The notes under the pieces were generated by a model. It saw only the letters and a program-made list of their open reading frames with translations, ran no database searches and was not told the origin of the DNA. From CAKZSB01 sp964573105 (GTDB lineage: Bacteria > Pseudomonadota > Gammaproteobacteria > Granulosicoccales > Granulosicoccaceae): 64,000 nt of DNA. Location of the stretch: assembly GCA_964573105.1 (NCBI GenBank), contig CAZNIS010000002.1:1-64000 (forward strand), written 5' to 3'. Below are positions 44,309-53,234 of the stretch, piece after piece; position 1 is the stretch's first letter; every line of letters starts with the position of its first letter. The position numbers and the translations under genes are program-made.

Positions 44309-44959
44309 CTATGGGCAGACCTCGAAATCCGTCGGGCTCAAGCCTGAGCGAGGGAGACCGACATCGCCATACAGAAAATAGCTATCATCCAGTTGAAAAT
44401 CAAAGTTACTGAATACGACATCCAGTGCCTTGCGGTACAGGCGATCATTCTCAACCCACATTTGTGCTCGTATAACCCAGTGTCTAAGTTGCGGGGGAAT
44501 ATCGTCGTACGGGTCATCGTGGTAGTAAAATGATTCCCTTAAAAACATATCGTTTCTACCGCTTGCGGTATCTGGTCGGAGTATGCTTTGCCGTCTTGGG
44601 TAATTTTCGCCGTGAACCCACTCGTAGCAATTATCGTCTTCCGCATACAGTGTATACCGGCTGGGTTTTCCATCGTCGGTATAGTGGAAATATTGTTGGC
44701 TACCCAATATGTCGATCCCCATGTCCCACAACCCTGCGATTGCGCTAGTGTCTCCGCCTGCAAGCGGTAGAGGCGGGTCCTCCCGCTCGGGTAGCAGGCC
44801 CTCTATCGGGGTGCAACCCTCGATGCCGCAGCCAAAACCGCCATCCGGCTGAGTGTCCGCGGCGTTTTCCTGTGTGGCGACGTCGGCGGTATCAGAGCCC
44901 TGGCATCCGATAAGCAGTGCCATGCCAATGGATAGGCTGATCGTTCTGAAAGGTTTCAT
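44309..44959 (-). CDS. Lipoprotein, duplicate A
   Basis: The 216-residue product starts MKPFRTISLSIGMALLIGCQ (lipobox LLIGC). It shares the first 80 residues almost unchanged with duplicate B, then diverges (GLWDMGIDILGSQQYFHY ... DDNCYEWVHG). The last residues are EVCP. The upstream protease stop is embedded in its ribosome site (TAGGAG), so translation is coupled. The lipocalin-like GLWD...NCY pattern also occurs in other gammaproteobacterial lipoproteins of unknown role. Outer-membrane attachment is likely. Confidence 0.75.
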   Translation of the reverse strand: MKPFRTISLSIGMALLIGCQGSDTADVATQENAADTQPDGGFGCGIEGCTPIEGLLPEREDPPLPLAGGDTSAIAGLWDMGIDILGSQQYFHYTDDGKPSRYTLYAEDDNCYEWVHGENYPRRQSILRPDTASGRNDMFLRESFYYHDDPYDDIPPQLRHWVIRAQMWVENDRLYRKALDVVFSNFDFQLDDSYFLYGDVGLPRSGLSPTDFEVCP

Positions 44960-44972
44960 TGCAATTTCACTC

Positions 44973-46355
44973 CTACAACGGCGGGCAGCTTTCTCTGGCG
45001 GCGGCGTTCCAGCCCCAGCCTGAATTCAAATGAGCGGCTGAGTAGTCACAACCGTCACCGGTAACCGTCCCGCCCCCGTCCGGCACAACACAGGATTGCT
45101 CGTCTTCCCATCCCCAACCGTCGCCATCTGGGTCAGATGAAGCGTTCTCACAGTATATCGTTGAATCTTCAGGTGCGATGTCCGGGTTCGGTATCACTTC
45201 CACTTCATACTGAAATCTCACCCAGTTGTTTGAAGGATCAATATCATTCCCCTCTGGGTCCACCCTAAAGCCGAACCAGTAACGACCCTCGCGATTGTTG
45301 GGGGTCGTAAATTCGTATTCGCCGCTGACGTCTTGCCCGCGGTTGCCAAAATTTACAGTTTGTATCTCGAACATGTGGTCATCTGCATCGCCAATGTTGT
45401 GATCTTCTGACATAAAGAAACGTATCGGTACACCTGATTCGCCAAAAATTCCGAGACTGTGCACCCGGTACGGAAAAATGATCGTGTCCCCACCCTGGAC
45501 TCTCCACGCCCTGGATCGATCCTGATTAAGAATTCTCATTTGCACGGCAATTCTGGGGTCGGAAGCTGGGCTGGGTAGTTCTGCGCCGGAGTGCATCCAA
45601 TTCGATGCAGCGAGATCCAATCCCTGGCCTGCCCGGCCAATATTACGGCTCCACAGTTCGTTTCGATCTTTACCAGAGGGTGTCACGTCATAGCCGCCTC
45701 CAATGGTCCCCCCAAATGGATAAAAGGCGTTCATCGTTCGGGAAACCTGTGCGTCGTGTTTCAGCCCCCAAAAGTGCCCCATCTCGTGCAACAGAAGCAG
45801 ACCAATGTGTGTGCCACTGCGTGATCCATTGCCCCACTCAAAATCGGTGAATGCCTGGCCTTCGCGAATTTGAATGTCAATCTCCTCGTAGAAACAAAAA
45901 TTCGCACTGTTGGTCGGGAGTGCAGTGCCGGGACTTGCGCCTGCAGCCCTACCCAATGTACGAGTACCGTCGGCGCGAATGGGAAAAGGCGCAAAATACA
46001 CTTCACTGATTCCGTTGCCAAATTCCATGTTGGCATCTGGATTTGAGGCTTCGGTAACTAGTCTCGCACCGATTCGGCCTGTCAGGTCACGTCTCAGCAC
46101 GTAATTCCACTCGTCTACTGCCTGTTGAAGGGCAGGCCATATCAACGTGTCTGCGCGGACATCGTCGGACACGACCAGTTCAGGGTAGTTGCTGACACCC
46201 CAGCGTATTACTCTGCTGGTCAGTGGTTCGCGTTCATCACATAGAAACATTCCTCCGACCTCGTCCTCTAAGGCGGTAACCTACGCATCTACTTGAGCCA
46301 ATGCAGGGGTGGTGAAACTCAGTGCAATGAAAAAAAAGTAGTGTCTAACTTTCAA
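44973..46355 (-). pseudogene. Secreted metzincin-like zinc metalloprotease, interrupted by an in-frame TAG
   Basis: The TTG at 46355, 8 bases after AGGAG, starts a typical signal peptide (KVRHYFFFIALSFTTPALAQ). After QVDA comes TAG at 46281-46283, and the same frame then continues without break for 435 codons. The body has the zinc motif HEMGHFWGLKHD (HExxHxxGxxH) with a possible Met-turn TMNAFYP, a beta-rich middle, and two C-terminal Cys/Trp modules (SDPDGDGWGWEDEQSC, CDYSAAHLNSGWGWN...) like carbohydrate-binding tails of marine gammaproteobacteria. An internal ATG at 46250 could give a product without signal peptide. A sequencing error at the TAG is possible. Confidence 0.78.
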
Positions 46356-46366
46356 TTGATTTACTC

Positions 46367-47178
46367 CTATCGGGCGAGCCATTTTCGAGTCTTTCTGACG
46401 AACTTTCGCAGCTTGATCGGGCTTTGGTTGGTATATACCATTGGGGCGTTGCTGGCCTGCACTATTCTGTGGGACGAAATGTTGCTGTGCGCGATGAACG
46501 ATTCAGCAACTTGTGTGAAGTCTGGCTGTGGCTGACTGAGAATCAGCCGACCATTCTTAATATCCAAGACCGGTACGCCGGTGTAGGTATATACATAGTC
46601 GTTGTCATCGACTTGGAATACACCTTGCTGGTTACCCGTTACGCCTGAAAGTGTGCGATTCTTCCTGGTAGGGATAAATAGTACATACTTCCTGTCTTTC
46701 CGAAAGTTGGGTAAGCCAGCAACGAAACGAAGTTCTGGTGACAGGTCTTGAGTAGCAAGTTCGGTGGCTAGCGCATCGGTATCGTACACGAAGTCCGTCG
46801 ATTCAGTTGATCCATCAAGATTTTCCCCACTGGAGTACTCGTCTTGATCAGTTGCCGCTTCATCGGCTTGCAGCAGGTGATCCAGAACACTCTCGCGGTC
46901 GTTTGCATAGTAACCGGTATTGATTTTCATCTTGAATTTGTTTTTACTTCTTTCTTCGGTTTTCTTTATTATGTCGACATTCCTGAAGACGTAAACTGTG
47001 ACCGGGGATTCTGATACTTTGGTATTTCGTATCCCGTGCTTGATTTTTGCAAGTTTGCCAACTACGAGCTTTTTCGAATCCTGAGCGACAAATTTAATTT
47101 TGTGGTAGCTTGGGTCAGTGCCCAAGCGGGTGCGATTGTCACAAAAGCTGCGACTGCTGCAACTAAGAGGTACTTCAT
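46367..47178 (-). pseudogene. Exported protein of unknown function with a frameshift after its signal peptide
   Basis: The ATG at 47178, preceded by GAGGA, starts a textbook signal peptide (KYLLVAAVAAFVTIAPAWAL), but this frame stops after 38 codons. The mature body continues in another frame from about 47110 (YHKIKFVAQDSKKLVVGKLAK) to 46367. One missing base in CCCAAGC (original perhaps CCCAAAGC) would join the two as LTQ-SYHKIKF. The body has lysine-rich and acidic segments and no recognised domain. A continuous frame from a TTG at 47188 exists but gives a Ser/Cys/Arg-rich nonsense N-terminus. It is 11 bases upstream of the protease start. Confidence 0.7.
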
Positions 47179-47707
47179 AGATTTTCAATCCTCGTTTTCT
47201 ATTTCAATCGGTGATGGTTCTATGGGCGAGATCGGGTTTGATATTTCGGTGCGCTGTTCATCTAAGTGGCAGGATGATTGCGCCAAGGAAAACAAAAACA
47301 GATGAAATCGGGATGCACCCGAAACTCTCGTGCTGTGCTATCTTGGAGAATCTTGAATGGTGTAGGTTTGAACTGGTGGAGGGCGAGTAATGCTACTTCG
47401 GTGAGAAATGGTTTGTACTCGGATTGAGCATCTGTTTGATGCCGGCTCGTAGAGGGAGCTAGAACTTCCAACGAGTATGTTACAACTGAACAGTTTCATG
47501 ACAGCTATCCCACGACGTGTTTCGAGACGATTGCCCTTTGAGTTTCAGGAACCACTACATAAGTGCGAGGTCCAGAGGCGATCTACTGCTTGCTTGTACG
47601 AAGTATAGGTGCTGCAATCCTTTCGATGCCCCCCCCCATTTATATTAGGTTTCTGTACGTCAACTTTTAACTGCATGCGCTTTTGTAGACAGTCTCCCGC
47701 ACACGGT
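47179..47707. other. Intergenic stretch ending at the duplication boundary
   Basis: About 530 bases without a convincing gene; the longest frame on the minus strand (47262-47471) looks non-coding. There is a 9-base C run at 47629-47637. The right edge, near 47708, is where homology to iolC begins. No insertion sequence or target-site duplication was recognised. Confidence 0.5.
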
Positions 47708-48341
47708 CGACTTCCAGATGACGCAGGCAGATTTCGAGCCTATCAATTTTGGCGATTACTGCGCGCTGATCACCACTGGCACCGTGCTCGCCGCCGAGCC
47801 TTCGCGCAGTGCATCGTTTCGTGGCTTCGAGCTCGCCCGCGAGGCGGGACTGCCGCTGATCTTCGATCTGGACTATCGACCCTACAGCTGGATATCGGCG
47901 GCGGATGCGGCCGAGACCTATTCGCGTGCCGGGGCGTTGTGCGACATCATCATCGGCAATGATGTGGAATTCGGCTTTATGGCGGGAGACTATGATCGCG
48001 GCCTGCAAAAGGCACGCGAACTGGCGCATTCCACCGCCAGTGTCGTGGTGTACAAAATGGGCGAGAACGGCGCCATCACTATTACTGGCGATGACGAATT
48101 TCGCACCGGTATTTACCCGGTCGATGCATTAAAGCCTACGGGTGCCGGCGATGGTTTCATGGGCGGCTTTATCGCCGCTTTGGCTGCCGGCTACGACTTA
48201 AAACAATCTGTGTTGCGCGGTTCTGCGTGTGCAGCGATTGTCGTCTCGCGCGTCGGCTGCGCACCCGCCATGCCCACCAGTCAGGAACTGGAAGATTTTC
48301 TTGCCTCGCATCCCGGCCCGACGAACCCCCAGGAGAACTAA
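47708..48341 (+). pseudogene. Truncated iolC, 3' two-thirds (copy 2)
   Basis: Homology to iolC starts abruptly at DFQMTQADFE (copy 1 residue about 130) and continues to the stop, including the complete DALKPTGAGDGFMGGF motif. The N-terminal lid and GGSSANICVAI region are missing, so kinase activity is not expected even if the ATG at 47718 is used. The remaining frame is intact, suggesting that the truncation is recent or that the frame is kept for coupling to iolB. Confidence 0.85.
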
Positions 48342-48346
48342 ACACT

Positions 48347-49189
48347 GTGCATATTGCCCCTTACGACAACAACAACCAGCCAATCGTCGACGTCAACAGC
48401 GACGTGGTGCCGCTGAATTACTTCAATATCGTCAAGCTGACAAAAGGCCAGGCGTTCGAATATCAGGTGCCGGGTTATGAAACCTGCATCGTACCGGCCA
48501 CCGGCACAGTCGACGTTGAAATCGAAGGGGTGAAATTCTCAGCGCTTGGCAATCGTGGTGTCGACGTATGGGATGGCGAGCCGGAAGGTGTGTATGTGCC
48601 ATCTGGTGCCAAGGTCACTATGGTTTGCGTCAGCGATGCGACCGAAACTTTTATCGCCGGTGCCAAATACGACAAAGCGCTGGAACCGTTTGATGTTCGC
48701 GCTGATAGTCTGGACCTGGTGCAGTACGGCTCCGATGACACCAAAACGCATCGCAAGATCAAACATATTCTGGGTCAAAAGCAGCACGATAAAGTCGGTC
48801 GATTACTGGTCAGCGAATTGTTCACCGTTGGGCAGGGCGGCTGGTCCGGTTTCCCCTCGCACAAGCACGATACCGATCGCCTGCCGGATGAAACCCGTCA
48901 CGACGAGACCTACAATTTTCGCTTTCGTCCAAACTATGGCTCTGGCGTGCAAATGCTGCAACGCGTAGATAACGAACCCGGCGACGCCTATCACATCGTC
49001 GATGGATCCACGATCTGCCTCGACAACGGTTATCACCCTTGCGCGGTGCTGCCCGGTTATGAAATGTACTACTTCACGATTCTCGGTGGCCTGAGCCAGC
49101 GCTCGCTGGTGCAGTTCTTCCAGCCCACACATGCCGCACAAATTGAAACCATTCCCGGTATCAAGGACATGATCGCGAAGTTCAAATGA
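48347..49189 (+). CDS. iolB: 5-deoxy-glucuronate isomerase (IolB), copy 2
   Basis: The 280-residue product differs from copy 1 at only a small number of positions (for example NNNQPIVDVNSDVV versus KNQPIVDVDSDVV). It keeps the full metal-site motif SHKHDTDRLPDETRHDETY, so it is probably functional. The GTG start corresponds exactly to that of copy 1. With iolC truncated ahead of it, its transcription must come from upstream of the breakpoint or from inside the iolC remnant. Confidence 0.92.
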   Translation: MHIAPYDNNNQPIVDVNSDVVPLNYFNIVKLTKGQAFEYQVPGYETCIVPATGTVDVEIEGVKFSALGNRGVDVWDGEPEGVYVPSGAKVTMVCVSDATETFIAGAKYDKALEPFDVRADSLDLVQYGSDDTKTHRKIKHILGQKQHDKVGRLLVSELFTVGQGGWSGFPSHKHDTDRLPDETRHDETYNFRFRPNYGSGVQMLQRVDNEPGDAYHIVDGSTICLDNGYHPCAVLPGYEMYYFTILGGLSQRSLVQFFQPTHAAQIETIPGIKDMIAKFK

Positions 49190-50010
49190 GTGTTGCGACA
49201 CTGGCAGACGTGCTGCAGCCGGCGCTTCGCGAAGGCTATGCCGTGGCCGGCCTGGTCACCCTGGGCTGGGAAGATATGCGCGCCTATGTGGCGGCGGCCG
49301 AAGTGCAGAATGTGCCGGTCATATTGCAGGCGGGACCAAGCTGCCGCGAGCACACTCCGTTGCCAATTCTTGGCAAAATGTTTTTGCACCTGGCAGAAAA
49401 CGCCAGCGTGCCGGTGGTAGCGCATCTGGATCACGGCTACACGTTCGAGGAATGCAAAATCGCACTGGACAGCGGTTTCACATCACTGATGTTCGATGGC
49501 TCTCGAAAGCCACTCAACGAGAATATCGACTTAACCGCGTCGGTGGCAGAGCTTGCCCACGCGGCCGGCATTTCGTGTGAGGGTGAGATCGGTTTTGTCG
49601 GTTACGACAACGGCGAGCAATCCAACGGCACTGACCCGGAAGAAGCGGCGCGGTTTGCCCGACAAACACAAGTCGACGCAATGGCCATATCCGTAGGCAA
49701 TGTGCACCTGCAACAAAATCGTGAAGGTGGTTTGGACGAGTCGCGTATTCGTGCCATAGAACAGGTAACCGAAGTGCCGCTGGTGATTCATGGTGGTTCG
49801 GGTGTGCCGATTGAACAACGCACGCGATTGGCGCGCGGTAGTGCCATCTGCAAATTTAATATTGGCACAGAGTTGCGCATGGTGTTCGGTGGCGCGCTTC
49901 GCGATGCTGTGAACAGTGATCTTGAGCAGTTTGATCGGGTGAAAATACTGCAGCAGACGCACGATCCGCTGGTACGTGCGACCGGCGAAGTTTTGCGGGC
50001 GCTTCGTTAA
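49186..50010 (+). CDS. Class II aldolase (IolJ-like), copy 2
   Basis: The 274-residue product is about 90 percent identical to copy 1, and all zinc-site segments (VAHLDHGYTFEEC, SVGNVHLQQ, VIHGGSGVP) are unchanged. Differences concentrate in surface positions (AEVQNVP versus AEQENVP; the C-terminal helix RDAVNSDLEQ versus RAALESDVEQ). It overlaps iolB copy 2 by 4 bases, as in copy 1. Both copies appear functional. Confidence 0.85.
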   Translation: MSVATLADVLQPALREGYAVAGLVTLGWEDMRAYVAAAEVQNVPVILQAGPSCREHTPLPILGKMFLHLAENASVPVVAHLDHGYTFEECKIALDSGFTSLMFDGSRKPLNENIDLTASVAELAHAAGISCEGEIGFVGYDNGEQSNGTDPEEAARFARQTQVDAMAISVGNVHLQQNREGGLDESRIRAIEQVTEVPLVIHGGSGVPIEQRTRLARGSAICKFNIGTELRMVFGGALRDAVNSDLEQFDRVKILQQTHDPLVRATGEVLRALR

Positions 50011-50405
50011 TCACCAATGGGTTCATGGCGTGGCGCTGCCTGTCTCTAACGTCTGCAGGAGGTCGACTCACAAGCGCTGAGCCGGACTCATCAGGCGAGA
50101 TGAAGGGCAAACGCCCAAACCCCGCCGCGGTCGCTATCTGTCGGGTGTGTTCCATAATGGATACCAAGTGTAAGTGACGGACTGGAGTTTCTTCGTTTCG
50201 TGGGCTGGGTCAAACTGCCAGTTTGACTCGAATGTAGAAAAAAACTAGCGTGCCCTGTCAAAGCTATTTGCTTTGCTGCAGTGAAGTCGTCTCAGTGCCG
50301 AAAAAACAAACTCGGAGTCCTGGCTGTAGCGTTCCACCCTGGCGTGCTGCTCGTTGATATCTATTCGTGGCTGCTCAATTTGCCCCCATCGTTAAAGGAA
50401 CTCTC
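50011..50405. other. Intergenic, duplication boundary then nothing recognised
   Basis: The first 100 bases are the decayed end of the iol direct repeat. The remaining 290 bases up to the lipoprotein GTG contain no gene, terminator or repeat that I can support. Confidence 0.5.
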
Positions 50406-50807
50406 GTGTCAGCATCAGTAAGGATGGTCGTATTGTCCGGCTTGTTGTTTACAGTCGGGTGCACAAGCTCGGATTACCAGCAACCGGTTGCCCAAAAATC
50501 TCTAACAGCGAATGAAAAGACCGCGGGTTTTTCACAATCAGTGAAAGCGCCGGTTGAACCGCAAACCGGACAGTCTATACAGCCAGCGACACTGACGGTG
50601 ACAGAACAACTGCAGGGACAGGTGCCGAACCTTGTGATTGTCGACTCACCGGTAAGTGGGCAACTACTCACTTCCAGAGCCGGCTTTGTCACGAGTCTTA
50701 GAATGGTTATCGGCTGCGATGGCAAGCAGCGAACCGTGCATAGCTCTGCTTCCACACGCACTGTGACAGATTGTATCGAGTCCGATGTGACGGTAGACAG
50801 TGAATAG
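50406..50807 (+). CDS. Small probable lipoprotein upstream of a metalloprotease
   Basis: From the GTG at 50406 (AAGGAA 7 bases upstream) the 133-residue product starts with a hydrophobic segment ending LFTVGCTSSD, a weak lipobox. A Thr/Gln-rich linker follows, then a short beta-like domain (LVIVDSPVSGQLLTSRAGFV, MVIGCDGKQRTVHSS). An in-frame ATG at 50367 is an alternative without a ribosome site. It overlaps the metalloprotease start by 8 bases, so the two are co-translated. Function unknown; it could be a partner or inhibitor of the protease. Confidence 0.65.
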   Translation: MSASVRMVVLSGLLFTVGCTSSDYQQPVAQKSLTANEKTAGFSQSVKAPVEPQTGQSIQPATLTVTEQLQGQVPNLVIVDSPVSGQLLTSRAGFVTSLRMVIGCDGKQRTVHSSASTRTVTDCIESDVTVDSE

Positions 50808-52377
50808 ATCCTTTAATCGCGTCTGGATATTGCTCGCCGGATTATGTTGCTATACCAACGCCAATTCCGCCACGATTACTATCGTGAACACGGACGTTCC
50901 GGGTGTCGGGCTGAATGATCTAACACCTGTCACACCAGTAGCTGGCAACCCTGGTACAACATTGGGTAAACAGGCATTGAATGTTTTCAATGCCGCGGCG
51001 AATTACTGGGGGTCTTTGCTCGACAGCGATGTCGAAATTCGTATCAATGCCAGTTTCGCTCCGCTGGCTCCCGGGGTTCTCGGCCAGGCCGGTCCTGAAA
51101 ACTTCGCCTTCAACTGGACCACTGGCATCGCCCCTGTGCCGAATCGTGTTTACAGCATCGCGCTGGCCAATAGTCTCGCCGGAGTAGATCTTGATCCTGC
51201 GCGCAACGATGCCGTGATGAACTTTAGCAGCGATTTTACGTTCAACTTTGAAATTGGCTCGCTACCGGTAACTGGTCCTGGCATTGACCTGCTGAGCGTG
51301 GCTATACACGAGATGGGTCATGGCCTGGGATGGGTCACTCCTTTTCCGGCGAACGGATACAGTTATCCATCTCCGCTGACCGATGATGCGTTCTCTGCGC
51401 ATTTGTTCGATGAAGAATACGACCAGGCCTGGAGTGACCTGTCGGCAACTGATCGCGCGTTGTCGGCAATTAACACTGGCAAGCTCGTGTGGTCGGGACC
51501 AATGGCGCTGGCTGAGGTGGGACGCCTCACTGCAGGGACGGAGATGGGCTCGCCACAGATGTATGCGCCCAATCCCTTTGAATCTGGCTCGTCAGTGTCA
51601 CACTGGGATACGACGCTGACCCCCAATGAGTTGATGGAGCCGACGTTTAACAATGTGCAGGAGTTGTGGATGACCATCAAAGGTTTCTACGACACTGGCT
51701 GGCGAGGTAGCGCCTGTCTGAAAATGGAGTTACCAGCCAACACCTGGCGCATGATCAGTCTTGACTGTGTGCCCGATGGGACCGGCACTGTGCAGGAATT
51801 GTTTGGTCCCGAGATATCTGCAGCCTATCCTGCCGAGTGGAGTATGTTTCGCTATAGAGCATCAGAGACCAGATACGAGTTGCTGGCTCTGAGTGACGCG
51901 CTGGAACTTGATACCGGCTACTGGATTATTCAGAAAACACCATCGACGGTGACACTTGATATCCCGCGGTCAAGCACCCGATCTCCGACGCCTAAGGCCA
52001 GCAGTGACGATGACTGCAACTCCGCGCTGGGTTGCCGCGCGATTGACCTGGTGACAAGGCCCGGAGTGATCACCTGGCAAATGCTTGGAAACCCGTTCAA
52101 CACAGATATGTTGTTTGACGATGTGCGAGTCAGTGCTGCTGCTGGATCATCGTGCGGACAGAGCGCTGGATGCACGGCAGTGGATGCAGATACGGGTGAT
52201 ATCTTTGCTGGTACCGTGTTCTCGTGGGACGGTTCTGCCTATCAGACTATCAATGCTGGCGCCGGTGATGTGATTCCTAGAAATGCCGGTTTTTGGGCCA
52301 GGACTCTGCCTGGCGCCGACGGTATCCAGCCCAGGCTGCAGATGCCCAAAGATCCCTATGCGGGCCGACTCCAGTGA
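50800..52377 (+). CDS. Secreted putative zinc metalloprotease (HEMGH motif)
   Basis: The 525-residue product has a signal peptide (residues 1-23, ending ANSA) and an NVFNAAANYWGSLLDSDVEI segment typical of this exported protein family. The zinc motif is SVAIHEMGHGLGWV (His170, Glu171, His174). There is no histidine at the metzincin third position (Thr180), so the third ligand is different. The C-terminal half (about 305-520) has Cys-containing beta regions (CNSALGCRAID, CGQSAGCTAVD). The GTG start overlaps the lipoprotein stop. It is unrelated in detail to the metzincin at 45-46 kb. Confidence 0.75.
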   Translation: MNRSFNRVWILLAGLCCYTNANSATITIVNTDVPGVGLNDLTPVTPVAGNPGTTLGKQALNVFNAAANYWGSLLDSDVEIRINASFAPLAPGVLGQAGPENFAFNWTTGIAPVPNRVYSIALANSLAGVDLDPARNDAVMNFSSDFTFNFEIGSLPVTGPGIDLLSVAIHEMGHGLGWVTPFPANGYSYPSPLTDDAFSAHLFDEEYDQAWSDLSATDRALSAINTGKLVWSGPMALAEVGRLTAGTEMGSPQMYAPNPFESGSSVSHWDTTLTPNELMEPTFNNVQELWMTIKGFYDTGWRGSACLKMELPANTWRMISLDCVPDGTGTVQELFGPEISAAYPAEWSMFRYRASETRYELLALSDALELDTGYWIIQKTPSTVTLDIPRSSTRSPTPKASSDDDCNSALGCRAIDLVTRPGVITWQMLGNPFNTDMLFDDVRVSAAAGSSCGQSAGCTAVDADTGDIFAGTVFSWDGSAYQTINAGAGDVIPRNAGFWARTLPGADGIQPRLQMPKDPYAGRLQ

Positions 52378-52449
52378 GGCTTACAGTGATAGCGCTGGTG
52401 TAGTTTAATCGCCTAGGACTATTGGTTTAACGGCGCGATCTAAACAGCA

Positions 52450-53151
52450 TCAATTCAGCGGCATTTCGAACTCGCCGGTTTCTCCATTCATAGTCAAGAG
52501 TTCGCCATTGGAAATATCAAACCAGGCACCGTGCAGTCCGATCTGTCCCCGTTCGTATCGTTCTGCGATAAACGGGTATGATTTAAGGTGCTCGATCGAC
52601 TGGCGGACACTGGCGGTTTCGAGTTTAAACTGCAGTTTTTCTGCCGTGTCGTCGTCGCTGCGATCGACAATGCCGGCAACCGGTTCCAGCAGTGTGATCC
52701 ACTTGCCGATGAAATTACCTGCCGACAGTGCGTCAATCGGATCACCGATCAGCTTGCGTCGATAGGCGTCCACGCCGCCACAGCGTGCGTGGCCCATTAC
52801 CAATATGTGCTTTACCCCCAGCGCCTGCACCGCGAATTCGATGGCCGCGGCGGTGCTGTTATTGTGGTCATTGGAGTCATAGGGGGAGACCACGTTGGCG
52901 ACGTTTCTCACCACAAACAGTTCGCCTGGCCCGGTGTCGAATATGGCTTCCGGTGCCGCCCTTGAATCGCAGCACGAGATGACCGTGGTTTCCGGCTTTT
53001 GGCCATGCTCTGCCAGTTCCTCGAAACGCTGTTTCTGTTGCGATGACATACCGCTTCGAAATTGCGCATAGCCGCCCAGCAGTTTCTTCGGCAAGCCCGC
53101 GGTGCCGGTTTCTGCCTGCTGCGATGCATCACTCGCGTTGTTGTCAGTCAT
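52450..53151 (-). CDS. Beta-class carbonic anhydrase
   Basis: It interconverts CO2 and bicarbonate. The 233-residue product has the zinc ligands Cys60 and the Asp62/Arg64 dyad in SCCDSRAAPE, plus His121 and Cys124 in GHARCGG. It is cytoplasmic with a short polar N-terminal extension. Length and motifs are normal. It is 83 bases downstream of the aminotransferase on the same strand. Confidence 0.95.
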   Translation of the reverse strand: MTDNNASDASQQAETGTAGLPKKLLGGYAQFRSGMSSQQKQRFEELAEHGQKPETTVISCCDSRAAPEAIFDTGPGELFVVRNVANVVSPYDSNDHNNSTAAAIEFAVQALGVKHILVMGHARCGGVDAYRRKLIGDPIDALSAGNFIGKWITLLEPVAGIVDRSDDDTAEKLQFKLETASVRQSIEHLKSYPFIAERYERGQIGLHGAWFDISNGELLTMNGETGEFEMPLN

Positions 53152-53234
53152 GTCGAATCTCCTGCCCGTTGCTGCGTTGGCAAATCATTGGGTTTGTTCG
53201 TCAGCTATTCAACACGCTGTGGCGGCGCGGGTGC

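Larger units (their letters stand above)
47708..50113 (+). repeat. Direct repeat copy 2 (truncated iolC, iolB, aldolase)
   Basis: Second member of the 2.3-2.4 kb direct repeat described at 41194-43612. It lacks the first part of iolC and all of the lipoprotein/protease genes that follow copy 1. Recombination between the copies would delete the 43.5-47.7 kb cargo. Confidence 0.9.

Noticed and set aside
43601..44959. Third lipoprotein copy downstream of duplicate B
   Set aside because: After the stop at 43601 there is no second ARESCPPL fossil and no lipobox; the sequence passes into the end of the iol repeat.
47262..47471. 69-codon minus-strand frame near the iol duplication boundary
   Set aside because: No ribosome site, no hydrophobic or domain pattern, and it ends in low-complexity aromatic codons; treated as non-coding.
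41194..50113. Insertion-sequence-mediated duplication
   Set aside because: No transposase, terminal inverted repeats or target-site duplications were seen at the edges of either iol copy.
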